Source of the DNA: JBJSXJ01 sp044235425
Lineage (GTDB): Bacteria; Planctomycetota; Planctomycetia; Pirellulales; Pirellulaceae
Direction: 5' to 3'
NCBI GenBank assembly: GCA_044235425.1
Contig: JBIIHW010000001.1
Span: forward strand, 248,001-312,000
DNA length: 64,000 bases
Shown: in pieces, positions 44,219 to 52,957 of the stretch
Layout of the letters: each line of letters begins with the position of its first letter
Numbering within the stretch: position 1 is the first letter of the stretch
The notes under the pieces: generated by a model
The model's database searches: none
What the model was told of the DNA's origin: nothing
What the model saw: the letters and a program-made list of their open reading frames with translations, nothing else
Program-made: the position numbers and the translations under genes

Positions 44219-45922
44219 TTAGGCGAAGGGGCGATCTACCGGGGAATGCGACGCAGCGGCAGCACCAGGGTGCACGGGATTCGCATCACCTGCTCGCTTA
44301 AACAGGAACCAGGCCACCAGCCCGCCTGCGACGGCGGTTCCCATCACCACAAGCGCGACATTAGTCCAGGTGAGTTCCGCGGTAGAATTCTCGCGCGCTT
44401 GCCACTGCGGTCCCCGCGCGAGCAGCAGCGGCGCGACATGAATTCCACCTTGACTCTCGTACGCCCAGCGTTTGAAAAATATCCCCGTAACTTCAACCTC
44501 TTCGTTGAGCGGAGTTGTAGCTCGGTCCCGATCCTTGTTTTTAATCGCCGGAAACCCCGCAGGGAGCTCGGTGCAATAAACCACTAAGGGTGAATTGGGA
44601 CCACCGGCAGGATGAATCCAGAGCAGGTAGTAACTGGCTATCCCCGCTCGATTGGGCGGGGCGTCCACTTGATACGCCAGACGCACCACCCCGCGCACCG
44701 TGACAACTTTACCGCGATAGTCGCCGGATTGCTTGTACAGCGGCAGGAAACCAGTCGGCCCCGCTGAACGACTCTTGAGGAGCACAGGATCCTGCTCCCG
44801 CACCTCCTGAAAATAGCGAAACCAAGCCGCCTTCTCGGCCGGTCGCTGGACCATATCATCCTGGATGGCCGCTCGAATGGCCACGTCCAGCGCTGCTTGC
44901 ACGCGGGCTTCGAGCGTTGGCCGAGCGGCGTGGCCCGGCTGAGCCGTGGAAGCTGCCACGGCTCCACCTTCAGCCATCTTACCTTCCGCCGCCCCAGCTT
45001 CCGCTGTCTGCACCTCCGCTGACTTGATTACGGCCGCAGCTGATCCGGCGGTCGCAGTCTCCGCCGCCGCACCAGCAGCCGTCTCGGCAGGCTTGGACGT
45101 CTCAGCGGGCTTGGACGTCTCAGCGGGCTTGGACGTCTCAGCGGGCTTGGACGTCTCAGCAGGCTTAGCCGACTCGGCAGGCTTGGACGTCTCGGCAGGC
45201 TTGGACGTCTCGGCAGGCTTGGACGTCTCAGCGGGGGCAGACTTCCCGGCAGCTGCTGTTGCCAGCCAGGCAGCGAGTTCCGGCCGCATCTGTTCCGTCC
45301 AGCGCAGACGCAATTCTGCCAGCAGACCACTCCAGGTCGCCTCTTCCTCCGCCGGTAAATCGTTCAGTACCGAACGAGCGGCCGACAGATGTTCGGTCCA
45401 GCGATCATCCAAACGGCGTACCAGTTCGCTCCAACCCTCCTGGTCCGCAGCCGATAAGGAGAGGCCTCGCTGGCGATGATCGAGGATGGCATAGACGAGC
45501 AGCTGATCATCGCCGCTCAGGTTTCCCAGGACATTGATCCAGGCATCCCATTCGGCCAGTTCCAGTGGCGAAAGCGCCGCATCGCCGCCCGGTGGCAGCG
45601 TCTCCAGCAGTTTCATTTTTTTCGTCGCTGCCGCTTTGTCGTCCGGCTGTGCATCGTTTGCCGGCCGCCAGCTGGTGTCGATGTCATGGTCGACAATTTC
45701 CTGCGAAGTGATTGGTGGTCCACCCGCGATCGGACGCTGAAATCCCAGAAAGTCCCAGAAGCGCGGCTCGCGAACTTTCGGCACGATGATCAGCACCAGC
45801 ATCAGCGAGCCGAGCATGAAGAGCAGGCGACGCTGCACCTGTCGCGAAAAATAATTCGGTGGAGCGCGGCGACCGACGCGCTGTTCGGCGGGTGTGGAGC
45901 GTCGTTGGAAGTCAAGCGGCAT
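44219..45922 (-). CDS. Membrane protein with KPAETS repeat linker, paralog of the adjacent gene
   Basis: The 567-residue protein has an N-terminal membrane helix (about 34-50, LLFMLGSLMLVLIIV), a helical soluble region, and a linker of nine six-residue KPAETS-like units. An Ala-rich segment and one OB-like beta domain (about 385-500; DYRGKVVTVRGVV, YYLLWI, VTGIFFKRWAYES) follow, then a second membrane helix (about 520-545). The beta domain matches the adjacent gene's second domain. The linker repeats differ in sequence but share the same six-residue unit length. ATG 45922. No family or function is known to me. Confidence 0.7.
   Translation of the reverse strand: MPLDFQRRSTPAEQRVGRRAPPNYFSRQVQRRLLFMLGSLMLVLIIVPKVREPRFWDFLGFQRPIAGGPPITSQEIVDHDIDTSWRPANDAQPDDKAAATKKMKLLETLPPGGDAALSPLELAEWDAWINVLGNLSGDDQLLVYAILDHRQRGLSLSAADQEGWSELVRRLDDRWTEHLSAARSVLNDLPAEEEATWSGLLAELRLRWTEQMRPELAAWLATAAAGKSAPAETSKPAETSKPAETSKPAESAKPAETSKPAETSKPAETSKPAETSKPAETAAGAAAETATAGSAAAVIKSAEVQTAEAGAAEGKMAEGGAVAASTAQPGHAARPTLEARVQAALDVAIRAAIQDDMVQRPAEKAAWFRYFQEVREQDPVLLKSRSAGPTGFLPLYKQSGDYRGKVVTVRGVVRLAYQVDAPPNRAGIASYYLLWIHPAGGPNSPLVVYCTELPAGFPAIKNKDRDRATTPLNEEVEVTGIFFKRWAYESQGGIHVAPLLLARGPQWQARENSTAELTWTNVALVVMGTAVAGGLVAWFLFKRAGDANPVHPGAAAASHSPVDRPFA
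45081..45242. repeat. Nine 18-bp coding repeats (KPAETS units)
   Basis: Nine consecutive 18-base units (consensus GTCTCAGCGGGCTTGGAC on the plus strand) run from 45081 to 45242, with variants at the fifth and last units. On the minus strand they encode Lys-Pro-Ala-Glu-Thr-Ser. Confidence 0.93.
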
Positions 45923-46079
45923 GTGATATCTCCCGCCTTCATTGTAGCAGGATCAAGTCGATAGTTTAGGGAATGTGGTCGGGTTAGTTGCTACTGTCAT
46001 CGATACCCTTATAATTCCGTCGTAGCTCGTCGGGCTTTAAGAGACAGATGATCGGGACAGACCTCACAGGATTGCCTCC

Positions 46080-49000
46080 ATGCGACATTTAGTGACGTTC
46101 GTGATTCACTACCTGGTGACTCGGTTGAACTTCCTCAAGCGTTGGAACAGATCGCGTCCCGCACTCTGCCCCATTCCTCTGCATGGGAGCGCCCGGCGGG
46201 CTGTTCGTGACGCCCGCGTCAACCTGCCGGTCTGGCTGTTGGCCGGTGTGCTGACGGGCTTAGCCGGCAACCTGCTCATGACCGCGAACCAGCTGCCAGC
46301 CGCCGAGCCGGCCCGTGAGTTCCTCGACGCGCTGCGGAGTGCGAACTACTTTGACACGGCAATCGACTACCTGGATGAACTGGCCAGCAGCCCGCTCACT
46401 CCGGCCAGTCTCAAGGAAGTCTTGACCTATGAACGCGGCTTAACGCTGCTCAAGGGTGCCAGCTATCAGCGCGATGGCGTGTTGCGCGAGAAGCAATTGG
46501 ATGAAGCCCAAAAGGCGCTCAACGAATTTATTGCACAGCTTCCCGATCATTTGCTCAATACAGCGGCCAAAGGTGAGCTGGGTAACGTGCTCATGGCACG
46601 CGCGGAATTTCGTCTCGAGCGAATCAAGCGGCCCTCGGAAGCCGCCAACCGCGACAAACTCACCGCTGAAGCTCGTGACCTGCTCGGCACCGCCCAAAAA
46701 ACCTACCAAACGATCGAAGGCGATTTGAAGGCCAAACTGCAAGGTCTGCCACCGATCGATGAAAAGAAGAATCCGAAGGAATTCGAGCGGGTGGAGCAGA
46801 TGCGGATGGATTATCTGCAAGCGCAGCTCATGATTCCCAACGTCATGATGGAGATCGCGGAAACGTATCCCAAGGGAGCCAAGGAAGCCAATGATTTGCT
46901 GACCGGGGCAGCGAAGGCCTACGGTGATGTGCACACGAAATATCGCCAACGACTCGTCGGCCTACGCGCTCGATTTCTGCAAGGCAACGCCTTCCAACGC
47001 ATGGGAAACCTGAAGGAAGCCTTGTCGTATTATTCCGAGCTGCTGGAACTGGGCGACGAACCACAGGACCTCCATCAGCTTAAGACCCTGGTGCTCAAGT
47101 CGGCCTGTGAAGCGTGGATGGACGATTCGCAGAAGAAGTATGCGGAAGTGATCGAGCGCGGCGGAAAATGGATCGAGAAGGCTTATCCCTCGGAGATGAA
47201 GTCGGATGACTTTATGGAACTGCGGATGACCGTCGCTAAAGCCTCGCGGGCTTACAGCGAACAGCTCAAGAAGGAAAAGCCCAAGGATCCGCTGGTCAAC
47301 GGGTTGCTGGTGGACGCGCGTAAATTGCTGGCTTACGTCGCCCGCTTCCCGGGAGACTATCAAAAGGATGCGCAGCGAATGCTCGCCGAACTCGGCGGCC
47401 CCGCCGCTGCCACCGCGGGTGCCGATCAGCCACTCCCCAAGAATTTCGAAGATGCGAAAAAGGCTGGCAAAGATGCACTCGATGCAGTCCAACTGGCGAA
47501 GGCCAACATCGAAAACCTGACGACCCAGATCAAGGCAGAAAAAGATCCTGAAGTGAAGAAAAAACTGCAAACCGAGTTGGCCGAATCTGAACGCGCAGTG
47601 AAAAATGGCAATGGCGATGCCTTACGCCTGTTTGAACTCGCTCAGCAGCTTGTCGAAAAGGACACGCCGGCTGATGAAGTCAGCACCGTGCGCTATTACC
47701 TCTGCTTCGTCAACTATTCCTTGCAGAACTACGACGAAGCCGCCGTGCTCGGCGATTTCGTCGCGCGGCGCTATCCCGAAAGCGTTGGTGCGCGCCCTTG
47801 TGGTCGTGTCGCCATGTATTCATTCTTGAAGATGTACAGCGACGCCAAGAACGACGCGCAACCAAAGATCGATGCCCTGCTGGCCGATTTTGACCTCGAT
47901 CAAGACAAGAAACTTTCGACCGAAGAGGTCGAGAAGATGCCGGAGAATCAGCGGAACGCTCTGGCGGGCGCCGATGTCGACAAGAGTGGCAAAATCGATC
48001 ACACCGAACTGACTCGCTTGGCTACTCGATTCGAGAGTCAAAGTGTCGTGGATATGTGTAATTACATTGCCAGCCAGTGGCCGGACCAGCCCGAGGCTCA
48101 AGAAGCCTTCGGCACGCTCATCACGTTCATGATCGGTGAACAGGAGCTCGATCGTGCCCAGGAATACTTGAACAAGATTCCCGAAGACTCGCCGCAACGT
48201 GCGACCGGTGAATTGAAATTAGGACAGGCGGTCTGGGCGGCATACGTGTATGGCATGAATGCAGTCCGAGAACGCAAGCAAGCACTGCCTCCGGGCACGC
48301 CGGCACCGGCGGACCTGGCAAGCCGAGAAACCGAACTGAAGACCTACCGAGATCGCGCTCAGAAGACGCTGATCGACGGCGTCGCGCGGATGGAAAAAGC
48401 GGGACAGGTGAACGTCACCTTTGGTACCGCCTCCCTATCGCTCGCACAGCTTTATCTGGACACCGATCAAGCCGCACAGGCGGTCACGCTTCTGGAAAAA
48501 CCCAATGTCGGTCCCCTGGCACTGGTCACTGGAAACAATGAAGTCGCGAGTCGTCCGGGGTTTGCCGAGGAGACCTACCGCACCGCTCTGCGTGCTTATG
48601 TGTCGGCACTGGCCGGCGCGTCGAAGGATGCAGCCGCTGCGGAAGCGTTGATCAAAAAGGCGGAAGACATCATGCAGGGGCTGAAAACTTCCGTGGGCGA
48701 CGGGGATGACGCTCAGAAAAAACTCTTCGCCATCTTTGTCACTCTGGCTCGCGACCTGGAACAGCAAATGAAGCTTTCGTCCGACGAGAGTAAACGAAAC
48801 CTCGGCAAAGGCTTCGAGACGTTCCTGTCCCAAGTGCGAGCGAACTCCAAGGCCCTGAGTGAACTCTACTGGGTCGCCTCAACCTTCTACGGAATGGGGG
48901 AAAGCTATGGCACCAACGCCAGCGGTGAAGCGTCGGCGGACGCCAAACGATTTTTTGGTGAGTCGGCGAAGACCTATGAAGACATCCTCACCCGTTCCAA

Positions 49001-49700
49001 AGCGGGGACGCTGAAAATTGAAGATGCTTTGGTTCCGCAGATCACGCTGGCTCTGGCCAAGACCAGACGCGAGATGGGCGATTACGAGAACGCCATTAAG
49101 CTCTTCATTCAGATCCTGGAAAAGTCTCCCATGCTGCTCTCCGTGCAGCTGGAAGCCGCCAAGACGTACGAGACTTGGGCCGAGCGGAGTGGAAGTGAGA
49201 AATACTATGTCAACGCGATCCAAGGCAGCGGCGACAGCAAAACAGGCCGCAGCAAAATCTGGGGCTTCAATGAAATTGCTCGTATCACCGCTGGCAAAGC
49301 GGAGTTTCGCGACGCCTTCTATGAAGCTCGTTACCACGTGACGCTAGCACGTTATAAATATGCACTGGCACAGAAGGATGCGGCCAAGAAGAAGAAGGAA
49401 CTGGAGAGCGCCGAGAAGTCGATTGCGGCAACCTACCAAGGCTACCCGAACATGGATGGTAATCAGACAGAAAACAAAAAGTCCTTCCGTGAAATGTATG
49501 ACGGACTGGCCAAAGCAATTCAGAAATCGCTCGGCAAGAAAGAGGCGGGGATCACGGCGTACGAAATCAAGGTTCCCGGGGCAGGAGCTGCCGGAGCCAC
49601 GCCGGGCGCCGCCACGCCGGCAGGAGCCGCCGGCGCCACTCCCGCTGGAACGACTCCTGCCAAGACCACACCGCCTGTCGCAGCACCGGCCAAAAAGTAA
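46080..49700 (+). CDS. Large exported TPR protein with EF-hand pair
   Basis: This 1206-residue protein has a basic N-terminus and a hydrophobic export segment at about 49-75 (LPVWLLAGVLTGLAGNLLM, then AAEPAREF). The body is helical TPR-like repeats (ALSYYSELLELGDEP, YDEAAVLGDFVARRYPES, YENAIKLFIQILEKSP). Around residues 600-655 lie two calcium-loop sequences, DLDQDKKLSTEE and DVDKSGKIDHTE, typical EF-hands of exported planctomycete proteins. The C-terminus is Ala/Gly/Pro/Thr-rich. ATG 46080 follows CAGGA. It heads a plus-strand run of TPR protein, ExbB, ExbD and ExbD, suggesting a large periplasmic assembly partner of the proton-driven motor (inference). Confidence 0.82.
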   Translation: MRHLVTFVIHYLVTRLNFLKRWNRSRPALCPIPLHGSARRAVRDARVNLPVWLLAGVLTGLAGNLLMTANQLPAAEPAREFLDALRSANYFDTAIDYLDELASSPLTPASLKEVLTYERGLTLLKGASYQRDGVLREKQLDEAQKALNEFIAQLPDHLLNTAAKGELGNVLMARAEFRLERIKRPSEAANRDKLTAEARDLLGTAQKTYQTIEGDLKAKLQGLPPIDEKKNPKEFERVEQMRMDYLQAQLMIPNVMMEIAETYPKGAKEANDLLTGAAKAYGDVHTKYRQRLVGLRARFLQGNAFQRMGNLKEALSYYSELLELGDEPQDLHQLKTLVLKSACEAWMDDSQKKYAEVIERGGKWIEKAYPSEMKSDDFMELRMTVAKASRAYSEQLKKEKPKDPLVNGLLVDARKLLAYVARFPGDYQKDAQRMLAELGGPAAATAGADQPLPKNFEDAKKAGKDALDAVQLAKANIENLTTQIKAEKDPEVKKKLQTELAESERAVKNGNGDALRLFELAQQLVEKDTPADEVSTVRYYLCFVNYSLQNYDEAAVLGDFVARRYPESVGARPCGRVAMYSFLKMYSDAKNDAQPKIDALLADFDLDQDKKLSTEEVEKMPENQRNALAGADVDKSGKIDHTELTRLATRFESQSVVDMCNYIASQWPDQPEAQEAFGTLITFMIGEQELDRAQEYLNKIPEDSPQRATGELKLGQAVWAAYVYGMNAVRERKQALPPGTPAPADLASRETELKTYRDRAQKTLIDGVARMEKAGQVNVTFGTASLSLAQLYLDTDQAAQAVTLLEKPNVGPLALVTGNNEVASRPGFAEETYRTALRAYVSALAGASKDAAAAEALIKKAEDIMQGLKTSVGDGDDAQKKLFAIFVTLARDLEQQMKLSSDESKRNLGKGFETFLSQVRANSKALSELYWVASTFYGMGESYGTNASGEASADAKRFFGESAKTYEDILTRSKAGTLKIEDALVPQITLALAKTRREMGDYENAIKLFIQILEKSPMLLSVQLEAAKTYETWAERSGSEKYYVNAIQGSGDSKTGRSKIWGFNEIARITAGKAEFRDAFYEARYHVTLARYKYALAQKDAAKKKKELESAEKSIAATYQGYPNMDGNQTENKKSFREMYDGLAKAIQKSLGKKEAGITAYEIKVPGAGAAGATPGAATPAGAAGATPAGTTPAKTTPPVAAPAKK

Positions 49701-49811
49701 ATCATGACCTGTGACCTGGTTTGCATTTCTTGCCAGTTCCGCCACAATCAAACGCCAGCCAACCCCAATCCCAAAGCCAACTAATTCTCTTGCCTGACCG
49801 GAGAGCATCTT

Positions 49812-50849
49812 ATGTCGCAACGCCTGATTCAAACGCTCGCCCTGCTCGCTTTGATGCTGGGACTGGCTCGCGCAGCCACCGCCCAAGACCGCGTGATTCC
49901 ACTGAAGGGGGTGACCACCAGTGGTACCGTGACGGGTATGTCGCCCGAAAAGGTGACCATCGATGTGGGCGGAACGCCGCGCGAACTCGCGGTCAACGAG
50001 ATCAACAAAGTGGTCTACAGCGATGAACCCATAGAATTGACTCGTATTCGCGATCAGGTGATCGCGGGGCAGATCGAGCAGGCCAATGAGGAATTGAAAA
50101 AGCTCAACGCGGAATCGATTCAGCGTGATGTGGTGAAGCAGGACGTGGAGTTTTACAAAGCCTACTGCCAAGGGAAGCTCGCCCTGCAAGGCAATGGCAA
50201 TCCGGTTACGGCGGATGCAGCGATGATGGCGTTCTTCCGCACGAATCGCGGCAGCTATCACGCCTTCCGCGCGGCGGAACTGCTGGGACAACTGGCAAAC
50301 GCACAAGGCAACTATGCGGAAGCCGCCAAGCGTTTCAAATTTATCGGGCAAGCACCATGGCCCGATTATCGGCTCAAGGCCAACGTGCTGGAAGCACGCG
50401 CCCTCTCGGCGGCCAAGAGCTTCCCGGAAGCGCTGGAGCGATACAACGAAATCATCCAGTCACCCGAAACGTCTCCCGAAGTGAATCGACAAAAACTCTT
50501 TGCCACGGTCGGACGAGCCGTCTGCCAAGCGGAGACAGGTAAGGCCGATGAAGGCCTCAAGGCCTTGGAAACAATCATCAAAGACAACGATGCCAAGGAT
50601 TCTCTGCTGTTTGCCTACACCTACAATGCGCTGGGGAATTGCTACTTGAAGCTGGACAAGCCGAAGGAAGCTCGACTGGCTTTCCTGCGTACGCATTTGC
50701 TGTTCAATGGTGATGGCGATGCTCACGCCGAAGCCTTGTCCAACCTCGCCAAGCTGTGGGCCGATGCCGCCAAACCCGATCGAGCCCTGGCCGCTAAGAA
50801 CTTGCTCAAGGAACGGTATCCGGCCAGTCCCTGGTCGAAGATCCAGTAA
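49812..50849 (+). CDS. Exported TPR protein
   Basis: The 345-residue product has a clean signal peptide (LIQTLALLALMLGLARAATAQD, cleavage after ATAQ). A short beta region (GTVTGMSPEKVTIDVGG, as in an SH3- or LSm-like strand pair) is followed by TPR-like helices (AAKRFKFIGQAPWPDYR, ALERYNEIIQSPET, LGNCYLKLDKPKEARLAF). It should reside in the periplasm. It lies 111 bp after the larger TPR gene and 133 bp before exbB, on the same strand, and is probably part of the same functional set. Confidence 0.82.
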   Translation: MSQRLIQTLALLALMLGLARAATAQDRVIPLKGVTTSGTVTGMSPEKVTIDVGGTPRELAVNEINKVVYSDEPIELTRIRDQVIAGQIEQANEELKKLNAESIQRDVVKQDVEFYKAYCQGKLALQGNGNPVTADAAMMAFFRTNRGSYHAFRAAELLGQLANAQGNYAEAAKRFKFIGQAPWPDYRLKANVLEARALSAAKSFPEALERYNEIIQSPETSPEVNRQKLFATVGRAVCQAETGKADEGLKALETIIKDNDAKDSLLFAYTYNALGNCYLKLDKPKEARLAFLRTHLLFNGDGDAHAEALSNLAKLWADAAKPDRALAAKNLLKERYPASPWSKIQ

Positions 50850-50982
50850 TACCGCAACGGACTCGTGACGATGGGCTCGTGGGAAACAGTAAAAATATTC
50901 CGCGAAAGTTTGCCCAACGGCTCAATACCCTTTATTGTGATTTCAGAAGTCAGCGAAATTTTTAGTTAACGTGGAGTTCAGC

Positions 50983-51828
50983 ATGGTTCGTAATGTCGTT
51001 TCTCGCGCCTCGTGGTTGGCAACTGGATTCATGGTGCTCGCCTGTCTGGCAAGCTTGCCGCTGATGGCAGAGTTGTCGGCCGTGGTGGGATCACATTTAT
51101 ACGCTCAGGAAGGTGATGCTCCGGCACCCGCCGCCGAACCGGCCGCACCCGCCGCAGCGCCGGCCGCTGCACCAGCCGGTCAAGCCGCTCCAGTCGTGCA
51201 GAAGAACATGCTTGCCTGGACCTATGAAGCACTCGGTTTCCGCTATACGGTCGCGTTCCTCTTCATCTCGTTTGCTTTTATCGCAATGCTGGTGATGAAC
51301 CTGCTCTCCGCTCGTCGCGATGCCGTCTGCCCCAGTCACTTGGTGGAAGGTTTCGAAGAGCAAGTGAATGAAAAGCAGGCCCAGGCAGCCTACGACTTGG
51401 CGATCAACGATGAATCGGTGCTCGGCAAGGTGCTGGCTGCTGGCATGGAAAAGATGCAAAGCGGTGGTATGGACGCTGCTCTGAAGGCGATGCAAGAGAC
51501 GGGCGAAGATGAGAACATGAAGATTGAGCATCGCTTGAGCTACCTGGCCCTGATCGGTACGGTTGCTCCCATGGTGGGACTGCTCGGCACGGTCGATGGA
51601 ATGGTGGCCTCTTTTAGCGTGATCGCCGCCAGTACCTCCACCCCGAAGCCTGCCGAACTCGCTCAAGGTATTTGTATGGCGCTCGTCACGACACTCGTCG
51701 GACTGGTGATCGCTATTCCCGCCATTTCGATCTTCAACATTTTGAAGAATCGGATGTCGCGTCTGATGCTGGAGACCGGCATGTACAGCGAAAACCTGAT
51801 TTCAGGTTATGCCAAAATGAAGCCGTAG
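50983..51828 (+). CDS. exbB: MotA/TolQ/ExbB proton channel protein
   Basis: The 281-residue protein has an N-terminal signal-like segment (about 12-32) and a Pro/Ala-rich spacer. Three membrane helices of the ExbB family follow: one near 85-107 and two in the C-terminal half around LSYLALIGTVAPMVGLLGTVDGM and GICMALVTTLVGLVIAIPAISIF. The conserved Thr/Pro/Gly residues of the channel core are present. It forms a pentamer around an ExbD dimer and converts proton flow to motion. GTG 50971 is possible, but ATG 50983 has GGAG at ideal distance. Two ExbD genes follow. Confidence 0.93.
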   Translation: MVRNVVSRASWLATGFMVLACLASLPLMAELSAVVGSHLYAQEGDAPAPAAEPAAPAAAPAAAPAGQAAPVVQKNMLAWTYEALGFRYTVAFLFISFAFIAMLVMNLLSARRDAVCPSHLVEGFEEQVNEKQAQAAYDLAINDESVLGKVLAAGMEKMQSGGMDAALKAMQETGEDENMKIEHRLSYLALIGTVAPMVGLLGTVDGMVASFSVIAASTSTPKPAELAQGICMALVTTLVGLVIAIPAISIFNILKNRMSRLMLETGMYSENLISGYAKMKP

Positions 51829-51928
51829 GCTTCGACTGAAAAGATTCGCTGTCTGACTGATTGCAGCGAGCCACTCCGATAGGGTGACTCGCTGGTTTTC
51901 CATCTCTGAACCAAGGCCGGCTAAAGCC

Positions 51929-52366
51929 ATGAAGATTTGCAAAAAATCATCATCCCAGATTCAAGAAGGCGACAGCACGTCGATGATCGACATGGTGTTC
52001 CAACTCGTTGCCTTCTTCATGGTGCTGATTAACTTTAACGAAGCGGACCAAAATGAAGCGATTAAGCTGCCGGGCAGTGAACTGGCCCGGCCACCCGATG
52101 GGCCGATGAGCTTCCCGATTACATTGCATGTCACGAAAAAAGGCACCGTTATCATCGGTGGCGACGAGATTGTTCCATCAGAACTCAAGCGCTACCTGAT
52201 GAACGAACTCTCCACCCTGGAAGTCAAGAATAAAGGTCCCGGCGACGCGACCGTCATCATTCGCGGAGATGCCGATGCAAAGACTGGCAAGATTCAAGAA
52301 GTGATTCAGGAATGCCAAAAGAATCGCTTTGATCGATTTGCCCTGCGAGCGAAGGAAGAACGCTAA
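51929..52366 (+). CDS. exbD: Biopolymer transport protein ExbD/TolR (first copy)
   Basis: This 145-residue protein has one N-terminal membrane helix (about 20-40; SMIDMVFQLVAFFMVLINF) with the proton-carrying Asp in the SMIDMVFQL segment, then a periplasmic domain ending in NRFDRFALRAKEE. The start at ATG 51929 removes 15 residues predicted by a longer frame. It is immediately followed by a second ExbD (two-base gap). ExbB usually pairs with one ExbD, so two different ExbD proteins here suggest a heterodimer in the motor. Confidence 0.92.
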   Translation: MKICKKSSSQIQEGDSTSMIDMVFQLVAFFMVLINFNEADQNEAIKLPGSELARPPDGPMSFPITLHVTKKGTVIIGGDEIVPSELKRYLMNELSTLEVKNKGPGDATVIIRGDADAKTGKIQEVIQECQKNRFDRFALRAKEER

Positions 52367-52368
52367 AC

Positions 52369-52851
52369 ATGAAGATCAAAAGTAAAGAAGAAGGCAAGGT
52401 TGAGATGATGATGACACCGATGATCGACATCGTGTTTCAGCTCCTCACCTTTTTCATCATGACCTTCAAGATTGCCGCTCAGGAAGGTGACTTCAACATC
52501 AAAATGCCGCTCGCCGCCAGCGGCGGCATGCCCGAGGAGTCGAGTGTGCCGATGAAGATTCGACTCACCGCCAACCCCGGTGGCCAACTGGCCGGCATCC
52601 AGATGAACGACCGCAGCTTCGCCGGTTTCCCCCAGCTCCACCAGTTCATCATCGGAGTGATCGGCAGTGATCGTGGCCCAGGCAGCGTCCAGGCTACCGC
52701 CGAAGTCGAACTCGACTGCGACTATGATCTGCGCTATGAAGAGGTCGTGAACGCTGTCACGTCGGTGTCGGGCTATGTCGGCAGCGACGGACAAGTAGTG
52801 AAGCTCATCGAGAAACTCAAGTTTTCACCGCCACGACCGCCGGGCGGTTAA
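52369..52851 (+). CDS. exbD: Biopolymer transport protein ExbD/TolR (second copy)
   Basis: This 160-residue paralog of the preceding ExbD has a charged N-terminus (KIKSKEEGKVEMM), a single helix MTPMIDIVFQLLTFFIMTF with the functional Asp in the PMID segment, and a periplasmic domain with many acidic residues and a PRPPGG tail. ATG 52369 lies two bases after the previous stop, so the genes are translationally coupled. A terminator follows. Confidence 0.92.
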   Translation: MKIKSKEEGKVEMMMTPMIDIVFQLLTFFIMTFKIAAQEGDFNIKMPLAASGGMPEESSVPMKIRLTANPGGQLAGIQMNDRSFAGFPQLHQFIIGVIGSDRGPGSVQATAEVELDCDYDLRYEEVVNAVTSVSGYVGSDGQVVKLIEKLKFSPPRPPGG

Positions 52852-52891
52852 TCATGAACCTCGCGTGAAGTTTGGATGAAGAGCGAGTCGA

Positions 52892-52928
52892 AACGCCTTG
52901 CCACTGATGGGCAGGGCGTTGTTGTTTA
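52892..52928 (+). terminator. Terminator after the exbB-exbD-exbD run
   Basis: An 11-bp stem (52892-52902 with 52910-52920, one G-T pair) over a seven-base loop is followed by GTTGTTTA. It separates exbD from the ROK kinase gene and overlaps the longer open frame of that gene, which argues for the later ROK start. Confidence 0.8.
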
Positions 52929-52957
52929 ATGACCAGCTAGTTTGGGGAACAGCAGCG

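Noticed and set aside
44946..45479. Plus-strand ORF rich in Ser-Ala-Gly-Leu-Asp-Val
   Set aside because: It is the reverse image of the KPAETS repeats.
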